64,000 nt of DNA. It comes from Mycolicibacterium goodii. Lineage in GTDB: Bacteria; Actinomycetota; Actinomycetes; Mycobacteriales; Mycobacteriaceae. The notes below the pieces were generated by a model. It searched no databases. It worked only from the letters and a program-made list of their open reading frames with translations, and had not been told where the DNA came from. Below, piece after piece: positions 34,573-44,894 of the stretch. The translations under genes and the position numbers were made by a program. How positions within the stretch are numbered: position 1 is the first letter of the stretch; every line of letters starts with the position of its first letter. Location of the stretch: the NCBI RefSeq assembly GCF_001187505.1, contig NZ_CP012150.1, forward strand, positions 2,666,001-2,730,000, in the 5' to 3' direction.

Positions 34573-34585
34573 TGATGTGCCATCA
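34573..34585. promoter_or_regulatory. Lrp-type operator candidate between regulator and oxidoreductase
   Basis: TGATG-TGC-CATCA is a perfect 5-bp dyad with a 3-nt centre at 34573-34585. It is embedded in a 15-bp-spaced direct repeat of TCAACTG (34568 and 34583). The site lies between the divergent starts at 34503 and 34638. Lrp/AsnC proteins usually bind such short palindromes and autoregulate. Confidence 0.5.
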
Positions 34586-34637
34586 ACTGTGCAAAACGCT
34601 CAGCTGGTGGCGCCCGTCACACCCTGAGGTGAGAACA

Positions 34638-35138
34638 TTGCTCAATATCGACCGACTCGACGTCGAGATCCTGCGCAGACTGTCGGCCGACGCCCGTACG
34701 GGTGTGGTCGAGCTGGCGTCGTCACTGGGTGTCTCGCGCAATACCGTGCAGTCGCGGGTGCGGAGGCTGGAAGAGGCAGGGCTGGTGACCGGGTACCGGC
34801 CCCAGTTCGACATCGCGCAGGCCGGGTTCCCGGTCCAGGCCTTCGTCGCGTTGGAGATCACCCAGGTCCGGCTCTCGGCGGTCGTCGAGGAGCTCGCCGA
34901 GATTCCTCAGGTGCTCGAGGTCCACGCCACCACCGGGCGCGAGGATCTGTTGGTCCGGGTCGCGACCGTCACGCAGGCCGAACTACAGGAACTGATCGAA
35001 CGCGTCGTCGCGATCCCGGGGGTGGTGCACTCGGTGACCACGCTGTGCCTCACCACGCCGCTGCCGTTCCGGGTGATTCCCCTCCTGGACGAGAGCACCC
35101 GCGACACCGGGTGGGGACGCTCTACGCCCAGGCCGTGA
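34638..35138 (+). CDS. Lrp/AsnC-family transcriptional regulator
   Basis: 166 residues. N-terminal winged HTH (LNIDRLDVEILRRLSADAR, LGVSRNTVQSRVRRLEEAGLV) and a C-terminal RAM/ligand domain (VVEELAEIPQVLEVHATTGREDLLVRV, GVVHSVTTLCL). The TTG at 34638 was preferred because GAGGTGAG lies 5 nt upstream; GTG 34629 and ATG 34575 are in frame. The divergent giant oxidoreductase is the probable target, controlled by an aromatic or branched amino acid or keto acid. Confidence 0.9.
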   Translation: MLNIDRLDVEILRRLSADARTGVVELASSLGVSRNTVQSRVRRLEEAGLVTGYRPQFDIAQAGFPVQAFVALEITQVRLSAVVEELAEIPQVLEVHATTGREDLLVRVATVTQAELQELIERVVAIPGVVHSVTTLCLTTPLPFRVIPLLDESTRDTGWGRSTPRP

Positions 35139-35147
35139 CTCGACGAT

Positions 35148-35975
35148 TCACGTCATGCGGTAGCGCCGGAGGCGACCATAGAGCGTGCCGCGCGACAACC
35201 CGAGCCGGGTCGCGGCCTCGGTCTTGTTGCCGCCACATTCGGCGAGCGTATCGGCGATCACCTTGCGCTCGGCCTCTTCGAGCGGTGTGAGATTCGGCAG
35301 CGCAGGCAACGCCGGCACCGGCAGGCTGTGCGGCACTCCGCGGCTGACCACCAGCACCACGCCGTCGTCGATGCGTCCCGCCGACACGGGGTAGACGCGC
35401 GCACGGAACTCGTCGTTCAGCGCGACTTCTGTTGTGCCGGCGCCACATTCCTGAACGATGGCCCAGAGTTCGGCGCGGTCCAGGTTCAGGTGGGCCGCCG
35501 AGTCCGCGACGATCATCGTCTGGCTGTCGACGGTGACAACCGCACTCGACGCCGTCGACGACAACGACATGTGGGCATCGAGCATGCGTCGCTGCCGGGC
35601 GGTGGCCGCCTCCCCGAGGGCCGTCTCGACGCCGCTCACCAGCGCACGGACTGCCACGAGCAGCAGGTGGTTGGCGTCCTCGGCACGGCACGCGACGTTG
35701 ACCGTTCCGACGGCGCGGCGCGTGATGGGATCGACCACCGGTGCTGCCGCGCACGCCCACGAGTGCCACGGCTGCTTGTAATGTTCGGCGCCAACCACCA
35801 GGGACGCACGCCTGTTTGTGGTTGCCATACCGATTCCGTTGGTGCCTGCCAACGGCTCGCCCACCCGTGAGCCCGGACCGAAATCGACGTGGTCGAGACA
35901 CCGGGCGACGGAGCGTTCGGAGTCCCACCGCCACGAAACCGTCCCGTCGATGTCCGCGAGCGCCAGTGACGTCGA
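35148..35975 (-). pseudogene. AcoR-like GAF/Fis-type regulator, N-terminus deleted
   Basis: The minus strand encodes a GAF domain (LALADIDGTVSWRWDSE, AGTNGIGMATTNRRASLVVGAEHY, WACAAAPVVDPITRRAVGTVNV) and a C-terminal Fis-type HTH (AERKVIADTLAECGGNKTEAATRLGLSRGTLYGRLRRY), without the AAA+ domain. This is the layout of AcoR-like activators without sigma-54 domain. About 100 N-terminal residues usual in the family are absent: upstream of ~35975 the frame runs antisense through a transporter gene. The junction coincides with the broken 5' end of that transporter, so one deletion probably removed both fronts. Confidence 0.8.
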
Positions 35976-36527
35976 GTGTTGATGGGCGGTTTCTACTTCG
36001 CCGCGAGTTGGACGCCGCGACTGCTCGAACAGAGCGGATTCTCTGAGGATCAGGGGTTGGGGGCGGGAGTGCTGTTGAACCTCGGTGGTCTCGCGGGGAC
36101 GCTGCTGTTCGGCGTGCTGACCTTGCGCGCGTCCCGGAACACGTTGACCATCATGGCATTCACGTGTTGCGGTCTGGCATTTCTCGCCATGACCTTTGCG
36201 CTCGGCTCGATTCCCACCGCGCTGGCAGTCGCGGTGGCAATCGGTCTGTTCGTCAACGCCAGTGCCGCGGGTCTGCACTCGATCGGACCGGAGTTGTACC
36301 CGGCGCCGGTGCGGGCCACCGGCATGGGCTGGGCCATGGGCGTCGGTCGTCTCGGCGCGTTGATCGCGCCGGTCCTCGCCGGTGTCCTGCTCGACAACGC
36401 ATGGTCGCCGGAGTCACTGTTCCGCATGCTCGCGTGGCCGATGATCGCGGCCGCGTTCGCGGTGCTGCTCATGACTGCGCGGATCCGCAGGCACACGGTG
36501 CCGCGGAACCCGGTGCCCGCGCGATGA
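35976..36527 (+). pseudogene. MFS transporter, C-terminal half only (deletion remnant)
   Basis: About 183 codons reading GGFYFAASWTPRLLEQSGFS, then NLGGLAGTLLFGVL, GPELYPAPVRATGMGWAMGVGRLGALIAPVLAGVL, which is the C-terminal six-helix half of an aromatic-acid:H+ symporter-type MFS protein. An in-frame stop lies at 35967-35969, so the N-terminal six helices are gone. It directly abuts the headless AcoR-like regulator in divergent orientation. The next gene follows 25 nt downstream and has its own ribosome-binding site. Confidence 0.82.
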
Positions 36528-36552
36528 ATCATCGAACCGAAGGAGAACCCCG

Positions 36553-37581
36553 TTGAAAGCTGTTCGACTGCACGACTACCGCAAACCTCCGACGGTGGAG
36601 GAGATACCCGATCCGGTGTTGAGCGGTCCACTGGACGTCATCGTGCGTATCGGCGGCGCGGGGGTGTGCCGGACGGATCTGCACATCGTCGAGGGGCAGT
36701 GGCAGAAGGCGATGAATCCCACTTTGCCATACACTCTCGGCCACGAAAACGCCGGATGGATAGAAGAAATCGGAGCGGGTGTGACCGACCTTGCGGTCGG
36801 CGACGCGGTGATCGTTCACCCCCAACCGTCCTGTGGACTGTGCTTCGCGTGCCGGTGCGGCGATGACATGCGTTGCGAGAACGCCTTTTTCCCGGGTGTG
36901 TCCAACCATGACGGCGGAATGGCCGAGTACCTGCGGACCAGCGCCAGGGCCTGCGTCAAACTGCGCGCGGACACCGATCCCGCCGAGGTCGCCGCGCTCG
37001 CCGATGCCGGGCTGACGGCCTACCACGCGGTGCGCAAAGCGATCCCACTGTTACCGCCGGGGACCACTGCGGTCGTGCAGGGGGTGGGCGGACTCGGGCA
37101 CATCGGCATCCAGGCGTTGGCGGCCCTGACCGCGACCACCATTGTCGCGGTCGACACCAACCCGGCCGCGTTGGATCTGGCGAAGCGCGTCGGAGCGGAC
37201 CACCTGCTCCTGGCCGATGGTTCGCACATCGACCACGTCACCGACATCACCGAAGGGCGCGGGGCGGACGTCGTGTTCGACTTCGTCGCCGAGGGCGGGG
37301 CTGAGCAGGATGCGTGGGCCATGACCGGAAACGGCGGGTCGCACTACGTCATCGGCTACGGCGGAGAACTTCGTGTACCCACTGCCGAATTTGTTCTGGG
37401 ACAACGCAACGTCGTCGGGAACAGCGTGGGAAGTCATCGTGACCTGGTCGAGCTGATGGAGCTTGCGCACGCCGGCAGGATCGCGTTGCACAACCAACGC
37501 TATCCGCTTGAGGCCGCCGCCCAGGCCTTCGACGACCTCGCAAACGAACGGGTGCGGGGGCGCGCGGTGCTGGTGCCGTGA
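36553..37581 (+). CDS. Zinc-dependent alcohol dehydrogenase (MDR family)
   Basis: 342 residues. Catalytic zinc site C39 and H64/E65 (LGHENAGWI), structural zinc site C94, C97, C100 and C108, and the Rossmann motif GVGGLGHIG near 180. It oxidises a primary or secondary alcohol with NAD(P). The start is TTG 36553 with GAAGGAG 8 nt upstream. It overlaps the following hydrolase by 4 nt. It was probably part of the regulon of the truncated AcoR-like regulator upstream, whose relatives activate alcohol or acetoin catabolism. Confidence 0.9.
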   Translation: MKAVRLHDYRKPPTVEEIPDPVLSGPLDVIVRIGGAGVCRTDLHIVEGQWQKAMNPTLPYTLGHENAGWIEEIGAGVTDLAVGDAVIVHPQPSCGLCFACRCGDDMRCENAFFPGVSNHDGGMAEYLRTSARACVKLRADTDPAEVAALADAGLTAYHAVRKAIPLLPPGTTAVVQGVGGLGHIGIQALAALTATTIVAVDTNPAALDLAKRVGADHLLLADGSHIDHVTDITEGRGADVVFDFVAEGGAEQDAWAMTGNGGSHYVIGYGGELRVPTAEFVLGQRNVVGNSVGSHRDLVELMELAHAGRIALHNQRYPLEAAAQAFDDLANERVRGRAVLVP

Positions 37582-38375
37582 TCCTGCAACCGCACGACCT
37601 GGCCGATCCGAGGCTCTTCAGTCCCGAACCGGTGCGCGCCATCGACGGTGCGGTTTCCTATCTGGGCGTGCGGTACGCGGTCCTGCCCGGTTGGCGCCCA
37701 CTGACGCTGGATCTGCACGTACCCGTGACGGCCGGCCGGGCACCCGTCGTCGTGTACGCCCACGGCGGCGGGTTCGTCTGCGGAGTGAGAGAGATGGGCC
37801 CGTGGGCGGGATTGCCCGCGCAGGGTTTCGCGGTGGCTTCGATCGACTATCGGCTCAGCGCTGAAGCGCGGTATCCGCATCCGATCGACGATGTGCTTGC
37901 GGCGCTCGACTGGGTCCGTGCCCACGCCGACACCTACGGTCTGGACGCGGATCAAGTCGCGAGATGGGGTAGTTCGGCCGGTGGCTACCTGATGGCCCAG
38001 GCTGCGCTTCGCGACACCGTGGGCCTGTCAGCACTCGTGCTGCACTATCCGCTGACGGATCCCTCGGGCGTTGACGCGGTCCGGCCGTTCTTCGGCGAAC
38101 TGGATGCCGACGGCCTGGCCCGGGCGTCAATTGCGGCAGCGGTCCGGAACGCCAAACACCTGCCACCTACGCACCTCAGTCATGGGGACGCCGATCAACG
38201 CTGCGGTCTGCAACACAGCGCCGCCCTGCATCGCGCGGTCACCGCGGCTGGTGGGGTGTCGGTGCTGAACGTCGTCGCCGGCGCCGACCACGCCGACCCC
38301 CGGTTCTCCACGCCTGAAGTGGTGGACGTGGCGGTGCGGTTCCTCAGGGAGCACCTGCGCGTGCCGCCGGTCTGA
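37578..38375 (+). CDS. Alpha/beta hydrolase (HSL/GDXG-like esterase)
   Basis: 265 residues. Oxyanion-hole HGGG at 62-65, nucleophile S133 in GSSAGG, and acid/His parts in SHGDADQRC and ADHADP near the C-terminus. It would hydrolyse an ester or lactone in the cytosol, no signal peptide. GTG 37578 overlaps the alcohol dehydrogenase stop, so the two act in one pathway, for example ester cleavage and then alcohol oxidation. Confidence 0.86.
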   Translation: MILQPHDLADPRLFSPEPVRAIDGAVSYLGVRYAVLPGWRPLTLDLHVPVTAGRAPVVVYAHGGGFVCGVREMGPWAGLPAQGFAVASIDYRLSAEARYPHPIDDVLAALDWVRAHADTYGLDADQVARWGSSAGGYLMAQAALRDTVGLSALVLHYPLTDPSGVDAVRPFFGELDADGLARASIAAAVRNAKHLPPTHLSHGDADQRCGLQHSAALHRAVTAAGGVSVLNVVAGADHADPRFSTPEVVDVAVRFLREHLRVPPV

Positions 38376-38420
38376 GCTCGCTCAATGCGGCTTGTCGTAC
38401 CCCGCTGCAATACTTGGCGC

Positions 38421-40124
<1,704 letters not shown>

Positions 40125-40179
40125 TGACGGTTCGGGGCGCACAATTGGGCCACGGGTCAACGCAACGTGGGGAGCCGCG

Positions 40180-40644
40180 ATGAGCAACCATGCCAACGAT
40201 TACTTCGGCTCGATGTTGCAGCGTTACTTCAGACCGGCCGTCGACGAGTACCCGCAGACCGGTGGGGTTCTCGTGCACCGCCTGATGACGTCGACCGACG
40301 AGATCCAAGATCGGGTGGCCGAAGCGCGCCATGCCGCCTACGCGTGGAGCGAGACCGACCTGGGGTCGGCCGATATCGCCTCGGAGTTCTTCATCATCAC
40401 CCAGTGCGGGCTGATGTACGGCGCCCGGTTCGCGCATCCGGAGCACCCGCACTACTACCTGGCGACACCGGCGGCGCTGTTCGACGCGTTCGTCGACCAG
40501 GTCGAGTGTTGCGACGTGCACGCAGGCGACGTCATCGGTGTCGACCGCCGCTGCAGCCGTGACCTGTCCGCCGCGCATCCCATGGATTCGGCGTTACGGC
40601 GCATCCTCGACGAGCACGAGACGCTGCGCATCAACGTCGGTTAA
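40180..40644 (+). CDS. Hypothetical protein
   Basis: 154 residues, soluble, not recognised. It begins MSNHANDYFGSMLQRYFRPAVDEYP, contains SDIASEFFIITQCGLMYGARFAHPEHPHYYL and two adjacent cysteines (VECCDVHAGD). GGGGAG lies 8 nt before the ATG. It stands between the DUF222 gene and the membrane protein at 40689, same strand, 44 nt from the latter. No domain can be assigned. Confidence 0.7.
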   Translation: MSNHANDYFGSMLQRYFRPAVDEYPQTGGVLVHRLMTSTDEIQDRVAEARHAAYAWSETDLGSADIASEFFIITQCGLMYGARFAHPEHPHYYLATPAALFDAFVDQVECCDVHAGDVIGVDRRCSRDLSAAHPMDSALRRILDEHETLRINVG

Positions 40645-40688
40645 CGGGTGTGCACGCCCGAGCGAATCGATGAGCGTCTCTCGTTGTT

Positions 40689-41450
40689 ATGAATCGAGAG
40701 ACGGAGGTCATCGAATTGAGCGTTGCGCAGCACGAGTTCACCGCCTACGGGCCGTCACACCTGGTGGTACTCGCCGTGTTCGTCCTCGGCGCCGCCCTGC
40801 TGGTGTGGACCGGTCGCAGGCAGACCCAACAGCAGGCCAAAATGCTGAGCCGAACGCTCTCGGTGCTGCTGATCACCGCGTTCGTCGTGGCGTTGGCCTA
40901 CAAGCTGGTGCGGCCGCACCTCGACACCTCGGTGCCGCTTCAACTGTGTGATGTCGCCGAACTCGTCGCGGCGTACGCCCTGTGGTCCCAGCGGCATTGG
41001 GCCTTCGTGCTCACGTACTACTGGGGCCTGGTGCTCAGCTCGCAAGCGTTGCTCACGCCGGACGTCGGCACACCGGAAGAAGGCGCGCCGGACTTTCCAC
41101 ACCACCTGTTCATCACGTTCTTCGTGCTGCACGTGCTCGTGGTGTGGTCGGCCATCTACCTGACCTGGGGGCGACGGGCCACCCTGCGGTGGCGGGACTG
41201 GCGCCTGGCGATCATCGTGACCCTGGCCTGGTTCGCCGTGACGTTCACCTTCAACACGATCTTCGACACCAACTACGGCTACCTCAACGGCAAGCCGCCG
41301 ACGGCCTCGATTCTCGACGCGTTGGGTCCGTGGCCGTTCTATCTGTTCGTGGAGGTGGCGATCGTCATCGGCGTGTGGGCCTTGATGACCTGGCCCTGGG
41401 TGCGCAAGCGGCAGGCCGCCGAACAGAGCGCGGACGCCAACCTGGCCTGA
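40689..41450 (+). CDS. YwaF/TIGR02206-family integral membrane protein
   Basis: 253 residues with about seven TM segments. Diagnostic parts are FTAYGPSHLVVLAVFVLG (TM1), VPLQLCDVAELVAAYAL, LTYYWGLVLSSQALLTPD, FFVLHVLVVW, and NYGYLNGKPPTASILDALGPWPFYLF near 210, which is the family signature. Function unknown. It is convergent with ku, ending 1 nt from its stop. Confidence 0.88.
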   Translation: MNRETEVIELSVAQHEFTAYGPSHLVVLAVFVLGAALLVWTGRRQTQQQAKMLSRTLSVLLITAFVVALAYKLVRPHLDTSVPLQLCDVAELVAAYALWSQRHWAFVLTYYWGLVLSSQALLTPDVGTPEEGAPDFPHHLFITFFVLHVLVVWSAIYLTWGRRATLRWRDWRLAIIVTLAWFAVTFTFNTIFDTNYGYLNGKPPTASILDALGPWPFYLFVEVAIVIGVWALMTWPWVRKRQAAEQSADANLA

Positions 41451-41451
41451 G

Positions 41452-42402
41452 CTAGGACTTCTTCGCGGCGGCCTTCTTGGCGGGTGCCTTCTTGGCCGGG
41501 GTTTTCTTGGCGGCGGACTTCTTCGCGGCGGCCTTCTTGGCCGGTTTCGAGTCGGAGTCGGAATCAGAGTCAGAGTCAGAGTCAGACTCGTCGGATTCCT
41601 TCTTCGAGCCCTTGCGGGCCTTGACGCTGGCCTCCAGTTTGGCCAGCAGGTCGGACACGTCCTCGGTGCCCTCGTCGAGCTCGGCGGGTTGCTCCTCGAC
41701 CGAGAACGCTTCGCCGCCTTCGAGTTTCGCCTGAACCAGCTCGCGCAGCTGCTCCTGGTAGTCGTCGTGGTAGAGGTCGGGTTTGAAGTCGTCGGTCATC
41801 GATTCCACGACCTGCCCGGCCATCTTGAGCTCGGCCGGCTTGATCTGCACTTCCTTGTCCAGGATCGGGAAATCGGGGTCGCGGATCTCATCGGGCCACA
41901 GCAGGGTGTGGATCATCATGACGTCGCGCTTGCTGAAGTCCTTGACCCGCAACGCCGCCAGCCGGGACTTGTTGCGCAGCGAGAAGTGGACGATCGCGAT
42001 CCGGTCGGTGTCCGCGAGCGTCTTGGCGAGCAGCACATAGGACTTCGACGACTTCGAATCGGGCTCCAGGAAATAGCTCTTGTCGTACATCAACGGGTCG
42101 AGCTGCTCGGCCGGGATGAACTCGACCACCTCGATCTCGCGACTGCGTTCCTCGGGCAGGGTCGCGATGTCCTCGTCGGTGATCACGACCATCTGGCCGT
42201 CATCGGACTCGAACGCCTTGTTGATGTCGCGGTACTCGACGACTTCGCCGCAGACCTCGCACACGCGCTTGTAACGGATTCGCCCGTTGTCCTTGGCGTG
42301 GACCTGGTGGAACTTGATGTCGTGGTCCTCGGTCGCGCTGTAGACCTTGACCGGCACGTTCACCAGGCCGAAGGCGATCGAACCCTTCCAGATGGATCGC
42401 AT
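41452..42402 (-). CDS. ku: Ku, non-homologous end-joining DNA-end-binding protein
   Basis: 316 residues. Starts MRSIWKGSIAFGLVNVPVKVY, the standard bacterial Ku start, with the Ku core to ~residue 255 (CEVCGEVVEYRDINKAFE, LLWPDEIRDPDFP). After it come an acidic Ser-Asp repeat (~275-290) and a Lys/Ala-rich tail of AAKK/APAKK repeats to the end. Ku homodimers ring DNA ends and recruit LigD; the basic tail is known to bind DNA in mycobacteria. ATG 42402 is preferred over an in-frame ATG 11 codons upstream. ligD is 7.7 kb away, divergent, with the polyol genes between. Confidence 0.96.
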   Translation of the reverse strand: MRSIWKGSIAFGLVNVPVKVYSATEDHDIKFHQVHAKDNGRIRYKRVCEVCGEVVEYRDINKAFESDDGQMVVITDEDIATLPEERSREIEVVEFIPAEQLDPLMYDKSYFLEPDSKSSKSYVLLAKTLADTDRIAIVHFSLRNKSRLAALRVKDFSKRDVMMIHTLLWPDEIRDPDFPILDKEVQIKPAELKMAGQVVESMTDDFKPDLYHDDYQEQLRELVQAKLEGGEAFSVEEQPAELDEGTEDVSDLLAKLEASVKARKGSKKESDESDSDSDSDSDSDSKPAKKAAAKKSAAKKTPAKKAPAKKAAAKKS

Positions 42403-42476
42403 GAGCCCAGTATGGCCCACCGGGCGGTTCATCCCGCCGCGTTTACCCGGTCGGCGCGCCCGGCGGGCCGGCGGGT

Positions 42477-43397
42477 CTACTGCTGCGCGGCGCGCAACTC
42501 GTCGCGATCGGGCAGGTCGGCACCGGCCTTGGCGACGGTCAGCGCGGAGGTCAGCGCCGCCGTCGTCAACACATGCTCCAACGCGTCGGTGCTGATGCGG
42601 GCCAGATTGCGACGCCGGTCGGCGCCCAGCAGATCGAGCGACCACAGCGCGTCGAGCAGTCCGGTCATGAACGCATCGCCCGCGCCGACGGTGTCGATCA
42701 CCTCGACCGCGCGGGCGGGCACCCGCACCATCCCCGCGCCGCACACCGCGAACGCACCGTCACCGCCCTCGGTCACGGCGATGATCGACGGGCCCATGCT
42801 CAGCCACGTCTTGGCGAGCTGCTCGGGTGAGCGGCGGGAGTCGAGCCAGCGCAGGTCCTCGTCGCTGACCTTGACGACGTCGGCGCGTTCGATCAGTCGC
42901 TCGATGCGCCTGCGCGCGGTCTCGGCGTCGGAGATCAATGCCGGCCGCACGTTCGGGTCGAACGTGATGGTGGCCGACAGGTGGTACGCGTCGAGCAGCG
43001 CCGCGGTGGCGCGGCATCCGGGTTCGAGCACCGTGGCGATCGACCCGGAGTGCGCGACCAGCGGTGGGGCGACCTCGGCGGTGCCCGCGAGTTGCCAGTC
43101 GATGTCGAATTCGTAGGTGGCCGAGCCGGCGGCGTCGAGCTTGGCCTGCGCCGTCGGCGTCTTCTTGGCCGAGGTGCTGCCCGGAACGAGTTGTACGCCA
43201 GAGGCTTTGAGGTAGTCGATGATTCGCCTGCCGCGGGCGTCGTCGGCGATGTGGGTGAGGAAGTCGACGTCGCGGCCGAGCCGGCCGAGACCGACGGCGA
43301 CGTTGAGCGGGCTGCCGCCGACGTGCTCGCCGACGACGTGACCTTCTCGCTCGACGATGTCGATCAGTGCCTCACCGATGACCAGAGCACGGCTCAT
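42477..43397 (-). CDS. PfkB-family carbohydrate kinase (probable ketose kinase of the polyol operon)
   Basis: 306 residues, ribokinase fold. N-terminal VIGEALIDIVEREG, GGSPLNVAVGLGRLG, and the C-terminal ATP/anion-hole motif DTVGAGDAFMTGLL with catalytic Asp near residue 255. It would phosphorylate fructose, xylulose or a similar ketose made by the dehydrogenase whose stop it overlaps by 4 nt. Some 75 nt separate it from ku downstream, with no clear terminator. Confidence 0.9.
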   Translation of the reverse strand: MSRALVIGEALIDIVEREGHVVGEHVGGSPLNVAVGLGRLGRDVDFLTHIADDARGRRIIDYLKASGVQLVPGSTSAKKTPTAQAKLDAAGSATYEFDIDWQLAGTAEVAPPLVAHSGSIATVLEPGCRATAALLDAYHLSATITFDPNVRPALISDAETARRRIERLIERADVVKVSDEDLRWLDSRRSPEQLAKTWLSMGPSIIAVTEGGDGAFAVCGAGMVRVPARAVEVIDTVGAGDAFMTGLLDALWSLDLLGADRRRNLARISTDALEHVLTTAALTSALTVAKAGADLPDRDELRAAQQ

Positions 43398-44830
43398 GAG
43401 CGCAATGATTCCAGGGTGGCCCGCGCGCCGTGGCGGTGTAGCGAATCCAGTGCCCACAGATAGTCGTCGACGAACCGTTGCGAGGATGCCAGGTCGCCGA
43501 ACAGCTCGGTGTTCTCGATGAACGCGGTCGGGTGTTCCCGCTGGCTCTGCGCCAGGGGCACCAGGGTGTCGGCGAGTTGATCTTCGACCTGGATCGGCTC
43601 GCCCTGCTCGTCGACGCCTTCGGCGTAGCGCGCCCAACTGGCGACGACCGCCGCCGACAACCGGATCGGTGCGCCGGTCTTGAGGTTCTCCCGAATGACC
43701 GGCAGCAACCACTTCGGGATGCGGTCGGAGGAGCCGTAGCACAGGCGCACGATGGTGTCGCGCACGCCGGGATTGGCGAACCGCTCGATGAGCGTGCGCT
43801 TGTAGTCGTCGAGGTCGATGCCCGGCACCGGCTGCAGCGTCGGTGTCGCCTCGGAGTCCATGTACGCGAGCAGGAAATCGGCGAACAGCGGATCGCTCGC
43901 GGCGTCGTGCACCAGGCGGTAGCCGGCCAGGTAACCGAAGTAGCACAGGGCCTGATGGCTGGCGTTGAGCAGACGCAACTTCATGAGCTCGTACGGCGTG
44001 ACGTCCTCGACGAGCATCACGCCGACCTCTTCATAGGGCGGGCGGCCGTCGGAGAACGAGTCCTCCAGCACCCATGAGGTGAACGGTTCGGCCACCACGG
44101 GCCACTGGTCGGCGACGCCGAATTCGTGCTCCACGGTGCTGATCACCTCGGGCGTCGTCACGGGGGTGATGCGGTCGACCATCGAATTGGGGAACTTGGT
44201 GTTGGCCGACATCCATTCGCCCAGGCCAGGGTGGACGCGTTCGGCGTAGGTGGTGAACGCCTGACGCGCCACGTCGCCGTTGCCCTCGATGTTGTCGCAG
44301 GACACGATCGTCGGCGAGGCGATGCCGCGGTCGCGTCGGCGCACGAGGGCCTCGGTGACCAGGCCGAACACGTTGATCTCGGGGGCCGAGTCGATGTAGT
44401 AGCCGCCCTCGGTGATGGTCATCGAGACGATCTTGGTGGTGGGTGCGGCCAGCAGTTCGATGACGCCCTCCGGGTCGTCGGGCCCGTAGCGGTAGTCGAC
44501 GATCGAACCGATCACGCGGGCTTCGCGATGACCGTCGGGATGTTCGAGCAGCAGGGTGTACAGACCGTCCTGAGCCTTCATCACCTCGGCCATCCTGCGG
44601 TCGTTCGCCAGAAGTCCTACGCCGCAGATGCCCCATTCGGAGGCCTGTCCCATCTCCAGCAGCTTGTCGACGTACATCGCCTGGTGAGCGCGGTGGAAGC
44701 CGCCGACACCGAAATGGACGATGCCGATCTGCACCGCTGCACGGTCGTAGCTGGGGCGGGGGATCGTCAGCTGCTCGAGGGTCGAGGACGTCAGCTTCGT
44801 CGGGGGTGTTGTGTACGTCACATCCTTCAT
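43394..44830 (-). CDS. Mannitol/polyol 2-dehydrogenase (long-chain MDH family)
   Basis: 478 residues. GIVHFGVGGFHRAHQAMYVD near 36 is the NAD-binding start of this family, SMTITEGGYY near 130, and KLRLLNASH near 295 holds the catalytic Lys and His. It oxidises mannitol, sorbitol, arabitol or xylitol to the ketose. The start is ATG 44830; no Shine-Dalgarno is evident. It is divergent from the SorC-type regulator at 44895 and overlaps the kinase gene. Together with the ABC transporter it makes a complete polyol route. Confidence 0.93.
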   Translation of the reverse strand: MKDVTYTTPPTKLTSSTLEQLTIPRPSYDRAAVQIGIVHFGVGGFHRAHQAMYVDKLLEMGQASEWGICGVGLLANDRRMAEVMKAQDGLYTLLLEHPDGHREARVIGSIVDYRYGPDDPEGVIELLAAPTTKIVSMTITEGGYYIDSAPEINVFGLVTEALVRRRDRGIASPTIVSCDNIEGNGDVARQAFTTYAERVHPGLGEWMSANTKFPNSMVDRITPVTTPEVISTVEHEFGVADQWPVVAEPFTSWVLEDSFSDGRPPYEEVGVMLVEDVTPYELMKLRLLNASHQALCYFGYLAGYRLVHDAASDPLFADFLLAYMDSEATPTLQPVPGIDLDDYKRTLIERFANPGVRDTIVRLCYGSSDRIPKWLLPVIRENLKTGAPIRLSAAVVASWARYAEGVDEQGEPIQVEDQLADTLVPLAQSQREHPTAFIENTELFGDLASSQRFVDDYLWALDSLHRHGARATLESLRS

Positions 44831-44875
44831 GTTAGCGTGTTGAGCATCTACTCGCACCCGTGAGCAAGTGTTCAC
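44831..44875. promoter_or_regulatory. Divergent control region with SorC-operator-like repeats
   Basis: Between the two divergent starts TGAGCA occurs twice (44841 and 44861), and GTGAGCAAGTGTTCAC (44860-44875) is an imperfect 16-bp dyad (6 of 8 pairs). SorC/DeoR regulators commonly bind such repeats in front of their operons; the ligand would be a polyol or its phosphate. Confidence 0.45.
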
Positions 44876-44894
44876 GGTTAGAAAGTGGTGGGAA

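Noticed and set aside
35148..36278. 376-residue version of the AcoR-like regulator
   Set aside because: The first ~100 codons run antisense through the MFS gene and show no family similarity; the real gene is N-terminally truncated.
41548..41590. GAGTCA/GAGTCG repeat as a microsatellite element of its own
   Set aside because: It is the imperfect Ser-Asp codon repeat of the Ku linker and is described in that gene.
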